Shown: positions 32,134 to 40,281 of the stretch, in pieces
How the letters are laid out: each line of letters begins with the position of its first letter
Position numbering within the stretch: position 1 is the stretch's first letter
From: Neoaquamicrobium sediminum
Lineage (GTDB): Bacteria > Pseudomonadota > Alphaproteobacteria > Rhizobiales > Rhizobiaceae
Assembly (NCBI RefSeq): GCF_013240295.1
Contig: NZ_JABETK010000001.1
Coordinates: forward strand, 2,170,001 to 2,234,000
DNA length: 64,000 nucleotides
Reading direction: 5' to 3'
Position numbers and translations under genes: made by a program
Notes under the pieces: model-generated
What the model saw: only the letters and a program-made list of their open reading frames with translations
The model's database searches: none
Told to the model about the DNA's origin: nothing

Positions 32134-32622
32134 ATGTCCCTCGAAGAACGTCTTGACGCTCTGACCACCGCCCTGAACCGCAACAGCGACCTTCTGGAAG
32201 GTCTGACGGCCAAGGCGAAGGCCGGTGCCGCCGCTGCCGCCGACAAGGGCGACGACAAACCGGCGCGCGGGAAAGACAAGGACGACGACAAGCCTGCTCG
32301 CGGCAAGGGCAAGGCCACCAAGGAGAAGGCTCCGACCGTCGCCGAAATGAAGAAGCTGGCGGAAGACTATCTCGATGTGTCGGACGAGGACGAATACAAC
32401 GAGCGCCGCACCCTGATCCGCGCCATCGTCGACCACTTCGGCGCTGAGAAGTTCACCGCCATCGAGAGCAAAGACCGACTGGTCGCTTCGAAGCTCGTTT
32501 CCATGGCGGCGGACGGCGAGAACGTCGATCCCGAAGACATCGCAGGCGCGATCGAGGAACTGGACGGCGGCTCGAACGACGAGGCCGAGAAGCCCTCGCG
32601 CCGTCGCTCCGACGACATCTGA
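32134..32622 (+). CDS. Hypothetical phage protein of the replication operon
   Basis: 162 residues. A coiled start (SLEERLDALTTALNRNSDLL), a Lys/Asp/Ala-rich linker with two DDKPARGK copies, and a helical domain (residues 70-140) ending in KPSRRRSDDI. The C-terminal RRRSDDI matches the shared tail of several phage proteins. Good GGAG site. It starts the + strand replication operon; possibly an accessory DNA-binding protein. Confidence 0.6.
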   Translation: MSLEERLDALTTALNRNSDLLEGLTAKAKAGAAAAADKGDDKPARGKDKDDDKPARGKGKATKEKAPTVAEMKKLAEDYLDVSDEDEYNERRTLIRAIVDHFGAEKFTAIESKDRLVASKLVSMAADGENVDPEDIAGAIEELDGGSNDEAEKPSRRRSDDI

Positions 32623-32642
32623 TCCAGGCGGACCTCTGGAAG

Positions 32643-32668
32643 CCTCGGCCTTCGGGCCGGGGTTTCTG
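32643..32668 (+). terminator. GC-rich hairpin with short T-run
   Basis: CCTCGGCC pairs with GGCCGGGG around a TTCG loop, then TTTCT. A weak terminator or attenuator after the first gene of the operon. Confidence 0.5.
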
Positions 32669-32761
32669 GCGATCAGCGTGTTCGGTGAACCCCAAGCCCC
32701 CGCTTACCTCGCCGCCGAATGCGCTGATCACCCGAAACCCCGAGCGAAAAGGAGAACTGCA

Positions 32762-33016
32762 ATGGGTACGAAGATTGAACTTGGCCTGACCTACAAGGAC
32801 TCGATCACCGGGTTCGAGGGCGTGGCTACCGGCCACTGCGAATACATCAGCGGGTGCAATCAGACGCTCTTGGTGCCGAAGGTCGACGAGAAGGGCGCAC
32901 ATCGCGACAGCTATTGGTTCGACGATCAGCGGATGGTGCTCATTCCCGACGCCACGAAGATCGTCCTCGACAATGGTGCAACCCCCGGCTCGGACAAGCC
33001 TGCTCCGATCCGCTGA
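32762..33016 (+). CDS. Small conserved phage protein
   Basis: 84 residues. The pattern LTYKDSITGFEGVATGHCEY, then SGCNQTLLVP and YWFDDQRM, is seen in many siphophage genomes next to replication genes; function unknown. It has an AAGGAG site and is followed after two bases by the DUF2800 gene. Confidence 0.65.
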   Translation: MGTKIELGLTYKDSITGFEGVATGHCEYISGCNQTLLVPKVDEKGAHRDSYWFDDQRMVLIPDATKIVLDNGATPGSDKPAPIR

Positions 33017-33018
33017 CC

Positions 33019-34193
33019 ATGGCCCCTACGTCCCACGCTCGTCTTTCTCCATCCTCGGCGAGCCGGTGGCTGCGATGCCCCGGCTCGGTGAATTTCCTTG
33101 CGGATGTAGAAGACGAGGGTGGGATACCGGCTGCTGAGGGAACCATCCTTCACAGCTTTTGCGAAGACTGCCTGCGCGATGACCGCGAGGCCCACGAGTT
33201 CGTCGGCGAGGTACGTGAGCACGACGGCTACAAGCTCGAACTCACCGAGGAACTGGCCGATCTGATCCAAGACGGCCTCGACGAAATCGACACCATTCCC
33301 GGCAAGCTCTACATCGAACGGCGGGTCGACCTCGGGCGCTGGATGCCCGGTCAGTTTGGCACCCTCGACGTAGGGATCATCGGTCGACGGATCATCCACA
33401 TTTGGGACTGGAAGTGGGGATACCTGCCGGTCAGCCCCGTGTGGAACGAGCAAGAAATGCTCTACGGCCTGGGCTTTTGGGACAAGATCGCCCGCCATAT
33501 CACCGACGCCACCGACTTCCGGCTCCACATCTTCCAGCCCCGTGCGCCAGGCGGCGGGGGTCGTGGGACGTGACACTCGACCAACTTCTTGAGTTTGGTC
33601 GCGAGGCGAAGAAGAAGGCCCGCGCAACCTATGACGAAGACGCACCGCGCATCCCCGGCCCGAAACAGTGCATCTACTGCGACGGCGCGAAGTCGCTCAC
33701 CTGCCCCGAATACAACGAATACCACCTGAAGCTCATCGTTGACGAGTTCGACGAAATGGACGAGCGGATCGAGCTTGGCGTTGGCCCCCGACTCCCCTCG
33801 TCGAACCAGATGACCCCCGAGCGGCGCAGCTTCATCCTTGAGAACTGGCCCTCCCTCGTGAAGTGGCACGAACGTCTTCACGCGGACGCCCTCGACGACG
33901 CGATGAAGGGTCTGCCGGTGCCGGGGCTCAAGGCGGTGATGGGACGCAACCCGCCGCGCAAATGGAAAGACGCCGAGGCCGTGCAACCGGCATTGGTGCG
34001 CGCCCTCGACGACGACGCCTATACCAAGAAGCTCGTGTCACCGACGCAAGCAGAAGCCCTCCTGCCGCCGAAGCTCTACTCGAAGCTGGCGAATGAGCAC
34101 CTTGCGAAGCAGGAGCCCAAGCCCACGCTCGTTTCCGAGCACGACAACCGGGAGCCGGTCGCCACCATCATCGACCTGTTTGACGACGACTAA
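33019..34193 (+). CDS. DUF2800 Cas4-like nuclease, single frameshift
   Basis: Restored length about 391 residues, typical of DUF2800 (PF10926). The N-terminal frame has LSPSSASRWLRCPGSVNFL, AAEGTILH, GQFGTLDVGII and IWDWKWG (the PD-(D/E)XK motif). The continuation holds PGPKQCIYC...C, the Cys cluster. The break is in a run of five G (33556-33560); a sixth joins LHIFQPRAPGGGG to SWDVTLDQLLEFG. Proteins of this family resemble Cas4/RecB-type exonucleases and always sit beside DUF2815 and a DNA polymerase. Likely role: recombination or end processing in phage replication. Confidence 0.8.
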
Positions 34194-34220
34194 GTGTCAA
34201 CCAAAAGTTGACATTAACAA
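34194..34220 (+). promoter_or_regulatory. Operator-like perfect dyad before the DUF2815 gene
   Basis: TGTCAAC-CAAAA-GTTGACA (34195-34213) is a perfect 7-5-7 inverted repeat, starting two bases after the DUF2800 stop. It fits the operon-head family (N13 then TAACAAT). It may divide the replication operon into two regulated parts. Confidence 0.6.
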
Positions 34221-34243
34221 TGATGCCGTGAAAGGAGATTCCA

Positions 34244-35280
34244 ATGGCTGATAACGAACGTGATCCCCGAAGGGTCCAACTCAAGGATGTCCGTATCGGC
34301 CATCCGCAACTCTTCAACGCCCGAGGGTTCGGCAAGAGCAACAGCGGTGAGAAGGCATACAGCGCGCAGTTCTACATCGACCTGTCCACCAAGCAGGGTA
34401 AGGCGCAGGAAGACGCCATTCTGGACGCCGAAGAGGCCGCAATGGAGCGGGAGTTCGGTGAGGACCGGAAGAAGTGGCGAAGATCAAGAAGGACAACAAG
34501 CCATATTTCTACGGCGACGATGTCGACGAGGACGAGCGCAAGCCCGAGTGGGAAGGAATGCTCGTCGTGAAGTCGCGGAACAAGAAGCGGCCCCGCGTCC
34601 TCGACCGTGACAAGACCGACCTCGACGAGGCGGACGGCCTGCCCTACGGCGGCTGCTACGTCGACGCTATCGTGCAACTGTGGGGCCAGACCTACGAGGG
34701 CATCCCCCGACTGAACAACGCCCTCGAAGCTGTTCGCTTCCGTCGCGACGGTGAGGCGTTCGGCGCTGCCCCGGTCGACCCTGACGAGTTCGACGACCTG
34801 GATGACGAGGATGATGATCGCGGTTCCCGTCGCCGTGGCCGCGACCGTGATGACGAGGATGACGACCGAGGCTCGCGCCGCCGTGGCCGTGACCGCGACG
34901 ATGAGGACGATGATCGCGGATCGCGCCGCTCCCGCAGCCGCGACGATGACGACGATGACCGTGGCTCGCGTCGGGGCAGGGGTCGGGACCGGGACGACGA
35001 GGATGATGATCGCGGCTCCCGGCGCTCCCGAGACCGCGATGACGATGATCGTGGATCTCGCCGTTCGCGCGATCGCGATGATGAGGACCGGGATGATGAT
35101 CGCGGTTCCCGTCGTGGCCGAGACCGGGATGACGATGACGGGGACCGCCGCTCGCGCCGTAGCCGCGACAGCGAGGATGACGACGTGGACCGTCCGAGCC
35201 GGAACAGCCGAGCCCGCGACCGCGACGACAGGGACGATGACCGCCGTTCCCGCCGTCGACGCGACCACGACGACATCTGA
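34244..35280 (+). CDS. DUF2815 ssDNA-binding-type protein with long R/S/D repeat tail, single frameshift
   Basis: Restored length 345 residues. Residues 1-180 match DUF2815 (PF10991): VQLKDVRIGHPQLFNARGFG, GEKAYSAQFYID, PEWEGMLVV, LPYGGCYVDAIVQLW and GIPRLNNALEAVRFRRDGE. One missing G near 34476 (TGGCG for TGGGCG) breaks the frame. Residues about 183-345 are a low-complexity tail of some ten units such as DDDRGSRRRGRDRDDE, seven with DRGSRR, ending RRDHDDI. DUF2815 proteins act as phage ssDNA-binding proteins. The tail is far longer than normal and should be disordered; it may bind nucleic acid, recruit partners or drive condensation. Confidence 0.8.
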
Positions 35281-35288
35281 GCCAAGGG

Positions 35289-35310
35289 AGGGCCGGGGAA
35301 ACCCGGCCCT
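35289..35310 (+). promoter_or_regulatory. Perfect hairpin before the polymerase start
   Basis: AGGGCCGGG pairs with CCCGGCCCT around a GAAA loop, nine bases before the polymerase ATG and nine after the DUF2815 stop. No T-run, so not a normal terminator. It could be a translational control site, for example for autoregulation by polymerase or ssDNA-binding protein. Confidence 0.45.
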
Positions 35311-35318
35311 CACCACCT

Positions 35319-37241
35319 ATGCGCCGCACCCTCGTATTCGACATAGAAGTCTACAGGAATTTTTTTTCCTCATCGTGTTCATGGATGTGAACACGGGGAA
35401 GTTCTTCTCGTGGGAAATGGCCGAGGGTGAAAAACTCGAAATCGCCAGCCTCAAGCGGTTCGTTCGCAAACATCTGATCATCGGTTTCAACAGCCGGAAT
35501 TACGACCTCCCGGTCCTCTTCGCCGCCCTGGCGGGCTTCTCGACGAGCAAGATCAAGGACGTCTCGGACGACATCATTCAGGGCAACATGAAGCCGTGGG
35601 ACATCGAGCGGGAGTACCGCTTCTCGATCCCGCGCGATCTGGACCACATCGACCTCTACGAGCTTCCCAAGGGGCAACTCAGCCTCAAGCTCTATAACGG
35701 CAGGCTCCACGGCAAGCGGATGCAGGACTTGCCGATTGAACCTGACGCGATCCTCACGCCTCGTCAGATGGACGACATCTACGACTACTGCTGCAACGAC
35801 CTGTCGGCGACCAAGCTTCTCTACACGACGCTGCTCCCGCAGATCGAGCTTCGTAAGAAGATGAGCAAGGAATACGGCATCGACCTCCGCTCGAAGTCGG
35901 ATGCTCAGGTGGCCGAGGCGGTCATCAAGTCGGAAGTCGCCGACATTCTCGGGCGCGACGTAAAGCGACCGGAAATCACCCCGGCACCGCCTATCCGTAC
36001 AACATCCCTGATTTCATCCAGTTCAAGGACAAGGGCCTGAACGACATCCTCGACACGATTGAGGAAACTAAGTTTCGCATCGGCAACAACGGCGCGATGA
36101 TCCTGCCGAAGGCTCTGTCTGAGGCCAAAATCAAGATCGGTCGCGGCGTCTATCGCCTCGGGATCGGCGGGCTGCATAGCTCCGAGAAGTCCACATGCCA
36201 CGTTGCCGGGGATGATTATATCCTCGTCGACCGCGACGTGGCGTCCTACTACCCCGCCATCATCATCAACCAGAACCTTCACCCCAAGCAGATGGGGTTC
36301 GCCTTCCAGAAGGTCTACCGGAGCATCGTCGCGCGCCGCCTCAATGCGAAGAAGGACGCGAAGCTCGCCAAGGAGGAAATTAAGCAGCTTAAGGAAGCCC
36401 TCAAGGGCTCCAATAGCAATGGCGGGCCGTCGCTCATGGAAGAGCGCCTGGCCGAACTCTTGGCAGTCGCCGACGAGGCTACGGTCAGCGCGGACTCCCT
36501 CAAGATCACCATCAACGGATCGTTCGGCAAATTCGGCAGCAAGTGGTCAGCGCTCTATGCGCCGCAACTGCTGATCCAGACGACTATCACCGGACAGCTT
36601 TCGCTCCTGATGCTGATCCATCGCCTTGAGCGCGCGGGGATCGAGGTTGTCAGCGCCAATACGGACGGCATCGTGATCAAGTGCCATCGGGACGATGTAG
36701 AACTGATGGAGCGGATCATCCGCAAATGGGAGGCGGATACCCGCTTTGAAACGGAGGCGACCGAATACGCCGCGCTCTATTCGCGCGATGTGAACAACTA
36801 CATCGCCGTCAAGCCCGATGGATCAGCGAAACGGAAGGGCGTCTACGGCACCACCACCCTCGATAAGAACCCGCAGAACGAAATCTGCGCGGACGCGGTG
36901 GTCGCATTCCTGACCAAGAAAACACCCCTTCACAAGACCATTCGCGACTGTCGGGACATCACCAAGTTCGTGACTGTGAGGACCGTTCAGGGGGAGCGAT
37001 TAAGGGCCGTGCGTACCTCGGCAAGGCGATCCGCTGGTACTACTCGAACGAAGCCGAGGGGATCATCACCTATCGTAAACCCACGGCCAAGGGGACGCTC
37101 AAAAAGGTCCCCCGCACCGAGGGCGCTCGCCCGCTTATGGGGCTTCCCGACGAGTTTCCCGATGACATCGACTATCAATGGTATGTCCGCGAGGCGCGCT
37201 CGATCCTCGAAGACATCGGCTATCAGAAGGCACTCTTCTGA
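35319..37241 (+). CDS. Family B DNA polymerase with 3'-5' exonuclease, three frameshifts
   Basis: Restored length about 641 residues. Exonuclease motifs: LVFDIEVYRNF, IIGFNSRNYDLPVL and IYDYCCNDLSATKLL. Polymerase motif A: DRDVASYYPAIIINQNLHP; motif B: KITINGSFGKFG; motif C: SANTDGIVIK. Breaks: T8 run at 35360-35367 (nine T expected), GG at 35983 (GGG expected), and five G at 36990-36994 (six expected); each is one missing base. No stop codons occur other than those the shifts create, which argues against decay. This is the replicative polymerase of the phage. A perfect 13-mer site lies in the gene at 36064. TGATG overlap with the VRR-NUC gene. Confidence 0.85.
36064..36076. promoter_or_regulatory. 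Dispersed 13-mer site, perfect palindrome
   Basis: GAAACTAAGTTTC, symmetrical about the central A/T, inside the polymerase coding sequence (codons E-T-K-F-R). Identical to the site at 39093. Confidence 0.55.
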
Positions 37242-37531
37242 TGCTCGAATCCTACATCGAGCGGAAGGTCTGTGAATACGCGAAGAAGCTAGGATGGCTC
37301 GTCCGCAAACTGCAATGGGTGGGCCGTCATGGCGCGCCCGACCGGCTTTTCATCCGCGCTGGCCGTGTCGTCTTTATTGAGTTCAAGGCACCTGGCAAGA
37401 AGCCGACCGAGCATCAGCGTCTAGAGCTTGAACGCCTTCGTGAGCAGGGCATGGAAGCCTACGTCGTGGACGACATCGACGAGGGCAAGTTTATCCTGTC
37501 GAGCGGGCGGAACCACGAGGCGCTGATATGA
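37241..37531 (+). CDS. VRR-NUC nuclease
   Basis: 96 residues. ESYIERKVCEYAKKLGW, GRHGAPDRLFI and VVFIEFKAPGKKPTEHQ are the VRR-NUC (PF08774) motifs: D of APD and ExK of EFK are the metal ligands. Stand-alone VRR-NUC proteins resolve branched or flap DNA, including Holliday junctions. Coupled to polymerase (TGATG) and helicase (ATGA), as in many siphophage replication modules. Confidence 0.9.
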   Translation: MLESYIERKVCEYAKKLGWLVRKLQWVGRHGAPDRLFIRAGRVVFIEFKAPGKKPTEHQRLELERLREQGMEAYVVDDIDEGKFILSSGRNHEALI

Positions 37532-39100
37532 GCGCCGTTCTCGACCTCTACGGGATCGGCCACAACGGCGGACCCTCGATCGACGATGACGTGCTGCCGC
37601 CAGCCAAGCGCAAGCGGTCTGATCTGAGGCGCTACCAGCGCATCTTCGTCAACAAGATCAAGCGGCTCCCCTACCTGATCTTGGCGCTCCCGATGGGGTC
37701 GGGAAAGTCCGCTACGACGCTGACCGCGATGCTTGATCTTCTCGACGATCGAGAGGTCAAGCGGGTGCTCATCGTTGCGCCCCTGCTTGTGGCCTCGGCG
37801 ACGTGGCCCGATGAGATCGAAGAATGGGAGCACACCCGGCTTCTCGACTGGACTCTCATCCGCGCCGAGGACGATGACGACGACATCTCTGATGCCAGGC
37901 ACCGGGCCTACCGCACCGCTCGCGATCTGATCGGCCTCGATCCGAAGGAGTCGCAGCGCTTCGCCGGTCGCCGCGCCACCGTCGCGAAGGAGTGGAAGCG
38001 GGTCCGCCTGGCCAGGACCGACAGTGAAGTTCACATCATCAACCGCGAGGCACTTCCTTGGCTGTGGGACTTCTTCGGAAAGGGCAAGCGGTGGCCCTAT
38101 GACATGATCGTCGTCGATGAGGCGTCGATGTTCAAGAACGGTAAGATGCGGACGCCGAAGAAGCAGCTTACCCGCTTCGGTGTCATGGCGAAGGCTCGCA
38201 AATACGCCGACCGCGTCGTGCTGCTCACCGGCACCCCCGCGCCGAAGGGTCTGCAAAATCTGTGGGGCCTTGCGTACATCGCCGACCTCGGGGACCGGCT
38301 CGGCTCCAAGAAGAAGAACTTTGAGGACCGCTGGTTCAACAAGGACTTCATGGGCTGGAACCTTGAGCCAAAGCCGAAGGCCAAGGCGCAAATCATGGAT
38401 CGCCTCGGCGACATCATGTTCAGCCTGGCCGAAGAAGACTGCGTCGATCTTCCGCCGATGAACCCGGTCGAAGTGAAAGTTAGTTTACGCCCACGAGTCC
38501 TTGCCGAATATCGGCGGTTCGAGGAAACGCTGTATTCCGAAACCTATGACATCGAGGCCGTCAACAAGGGGGTCCTTCACGGGAAGCTGCTGCAATTTGC
38601 TAACGGCAGCATGTATAATGAGGACGGCAAGGACGTATGGATTCACGACGAGAAGCTTGAGGCACTTGAGCAGATCGTCGAGGATTCTGAATGGCGCGCC
38701 GGTCCTTGTCGGATACACGTTTCAATTCGACATGGCACGAATCCTTCGCCGCTTCCCGAAAGCGGTCATCTTCGGTCGTGGCGACGTTCGGAAAACAAAG
38801 GCGTCATGGAATCGTGGGGAAATCGACCTCATGTTGGCGCACCCGGCGTCGATAGGCCACGGACAGAATATTCAAGACGGCGGAAACATAAGCGTTTGGT
38901 ATGGGCTGACGCCCGACCTCGAACTCTATCAACAGTTCAATAAGAGGCTTCATCGGTCTGGTCAGAAGCTCACCGTTTGGAACCACCATATCATCGCCCG
39001 TGGAACCTATGATGAGAAGCTACTTCCGTTGCTGAGCAGCCGGGATGCCGACCAAAGCGAAATCCTTGAGTCAGTCCGCGTCCACCTGCAACGAAACTAA
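37528..39100 (+). CDS. SNF2-type helicase, single frameshift
   Basis: Restored length about 523 residues. Walker A: ALPMGSGKSATTL near residue 55; Walker B: IVVDEASMF; motif III: LLTGTPAPKGLQNLW; C-terminal lobe: GHGQNIQDGGNISVWYGL and FNKRLHRSGQ. The frame shifts near 38685-38692, here by one extra base (or two missing), between KLEALEQIVEDSE and VLVGYTFQFDMARIL. Phage SNF2-like helicases of this kind lie beside VRR-NUC and DUF2815 genes. The last codons AAC TAA fall within the 13-mer at 39093. Confidence 0.85.
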
Positions 39101-39105
39101 GTTTC
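39093..39105. promoter_or_regulatory. Dispersed 13-mer site, perfect palindrome at a stop codon
   Basis: GAAACTAAGTTTC containing the TAA stop of the helicase gene. Identical to the site at 36064. Confidence 0.55.
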
Positions 39106-39161
39106 GGGGAGCACCGGAACGAATCCTTTAACCCATTAGGAATTGAATCCTTTGGGCCAGA

Positions 39162-39208
39162 TTGACAGTTCCACTGCAAAACCTTACCTCTTCAACATAA
39201 CGTTGACA
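39162..39208 (+). promoter_or_regulatory. Promoter and operator of the repressor gene
   Basis: TTGACA (39162) and TACCTC (39185) spaced 17 bases form a possible promoter. Immediately after it lies the dyad TCAAC-ATAAC-GTTGA (39192-39206) with GTTGACAT. An operator at the transcription start fits autoregulation. AAAACCTT and AAGGTTT flank the dyad as an inverted repeat. Confidence 0.5.
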
Positions 39209-39231
39209 TTGCAAGGTTTGGGGTGAAACAA

Positions 39232-39924
39232 ATGAGCAGGCCGAAAACGGCAAATAATCCGATCATCGAGAAGGCGCTTGCCCGCCGCATCGAAGAGGCT
39301 TGCAACCTCGCAGATCACATCCCCGAGTATAATTTCGGTCGCATCCGGTGGATGGTGGACGAACTCGCCAAACACGGCGTAACGGCCAGCAAGGAGTCGG
39401 TGCGTAAGTGGTTCGCGGGTGAATCCCGTCCACGACCCGACAAGCTTCGAATCCTTGCCAAAATTCTCAAGGTCGATGAAGCATGGCTGGCCTTCGGCAG
39501 CAAGCCCGCTATGACCACTGAGAAAGAGCAGCTTGCCAACGTCGATGGTGCGGTGAACCTCGTTGCGGGCCTGTTCGCAATGAACGGGATCAACTACGGG
39601 TGGGCCAACGGTAAGGACAACGTCCACTTCCACGCCATCGTTAAGGGGCAGTCGCGCGCCATCTTCGTGGCCTCGGGCACCGTTACTAAATCCGGTGTCA
39701 CCTTTGCCCTGCCGATCCAATCGGAAGAGAGCATCATCATTGGTGTTGTGAAGCGGGGGATGTTGAGTTACGACCTCTATCGACTTCCCTACGCCATGAT
39801 TTCGAAGAGCGGCCTCAGCAAGGGCGGCTATGTCGAACTCACCGCTACTGACCACGGGGATTGGCTCCTGGCGTCGGGCAATCGGGCACCCAAGCTCAGC
39901 GATCTTGCTGAACTGGATCAGTAA
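39232..39924 (+). CDS. Phage repressor candidate (helix-turn-helix)
   Basis: 230 residues from the ATG (233 from a GTG at 39223). Residues about 35-90 form a helix-turn-helix of the XRE type: FGRIRWMVDELAKHGVTASK-ESVRKWFAGESRPRPDKLRI-LAKILKVDEAWLAFG. The C-terminal 130 residues are beta-rich (AIFVASGTVTKSGVTFALPI; GGYVELTATDHGDWLLASG) and show no LexA Ser-Lys dyad, so SOS self-cleavage is unlikely. Position next to the tRNA fragment and an operator upstream make it the best immunity repressor in view and the likely reader of the dispersed motifs. Confidence 0.65.
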   Translation: MSRPKTANNPIIEKALARRIEEACNLADHIPEYNFGRIRWMVDELAKHGVTASKESVRKWFAGESRPRPDKLRILAKILKVDEAWLAFGSKPAMTTEKEQLANVDGAVNLVAGLFAMNGINYGWANGKDNVHFHAIVKGQSRAIFVASGTVTKSGVTFALPIQSEESIIIGVVKRGMLSYDLYRLPYAMISKSGLSKGGYVELTATDHGDWLLASGNRAPKLSDLAELDQ

Positions 39925-39957
39925 CTTTGTCAGTAACTGCCGCAGGGGCGTCCTGAT

Positions 39958-39990
39958 TCCGTCATATAAATCAACCGCTTAAATGACGGA
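39958..39990. repeat. Inverted repeat beside the attachment core
   Basis: TCCGTCAT (39958) and ATGACGGA (39983) with a 17-base spacer, ending exactly where the tRNA fragment begins. It may be an integrase arm or core site or the terminator of the repressor gene. Confidence 0.5.
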
Positions 39991-40013
39991 TTCGATCCCG
40001 GCCAGGGGCACCA
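39991..40013 (+). other. tRNA 3'-end fragment, probable attachment core (attR)
   Basis: TTCGATCCCGGCC followed by AGGGGCACCA: a T-loop, the 3' T-stem, the acceptor 3' strand and an encoded CCA. The bases 5' of it do not pair to form a T-arm, D-arm or acceptor stem, so no complete tRNA exists here. Phages that integrate in tRNA genes leave exactly such a fragment at one end. The intact gene would have a GCCCCTG acceptor strand. Confidence 0.65.
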
Positions 40014-40089
40014 ACGGTCTCGCAGCAGCCTGATCTTTTGAGATTGGCACGCTTCGAACTCCGCTTCGTCAGTGCCTGTTTCAGAAGTG

Positions 40090-40281
40090 TCAGGTCTTGG
40101 CGCCCTTGCCGTTGGCGCTTTCCGCGCGCTCCTCAAACCGGTCGGCGCCCTTTTTGAGGTCACTTCCTTTTCGAGCTTCTACCTTGCGCTCCTCCTTCGC
40201 CGCAGCGGTGCGGAGATGCTTGCCGGCTTCGCTTCCCTTCTTCGAAAGTGCGTCCTTCCCACCTGCTTTAGTCGTTGCCAT
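40090..40281 (-). CDS. Small Lys/Ala/Glu-rich protein
   Basis: 63 residues with an AGGAG site. Highly charged (GGKDALSKKGSEAGKHLRTA; RKVEARKGSDLKKGADRFEE), all-helical or disordered. First host-side gene after the element. Rhizobial genomes carry similar small basic proteins, possibly DNA-binding. 40282-40662 (380 bases) shows no further gene I can support. Confidence 0.55.
   Translation of the reverse strand: MATTKAGGKDALSKKGSEAGKHLRTAAAKEERKVEARKGSDLKKGADRFEERAESANGKGAKT

Larger units (their letters stand above)
1..40013. mobile_element. Prophage (right-hand part; left end outside window)
   Basis: Everything up to the tRNA 3'-end fragment at 39991-40013 is phage-type: tail-tip and lysis genes, a dense block of tiny early genes, an iteron-rich region, a full replication module and a repressor. 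From 40.09 kb the genes are ordinary rhizobial housekeeping and metabolic genes. Two dispersed DNA motifs occur throughout this part and were not seen beyond it. Integrase, terminase, portal and capsid genes are not in view, so they must lie to the left if the element is complete. It could also be a plasmid-like prophage, but the tRNA fragment favours integration. Confidence 0.85.

Noticed and set aside
34372..35344. Val/Ile/Ala-rich and Arg/Ser-rich frames opposite or beside the DUF2815 repeat tail
   Set aside because: They arise from the repetitive Arg/Asp codons read in other frames; only the frame fused to the DUF2815 core continues a conserved domain.
39931..40013. Complete tRNA gene
   Set aside because: Only the 3' end is present; no 5' acceptor strand, D-arm or anticodon arm pairs with it.
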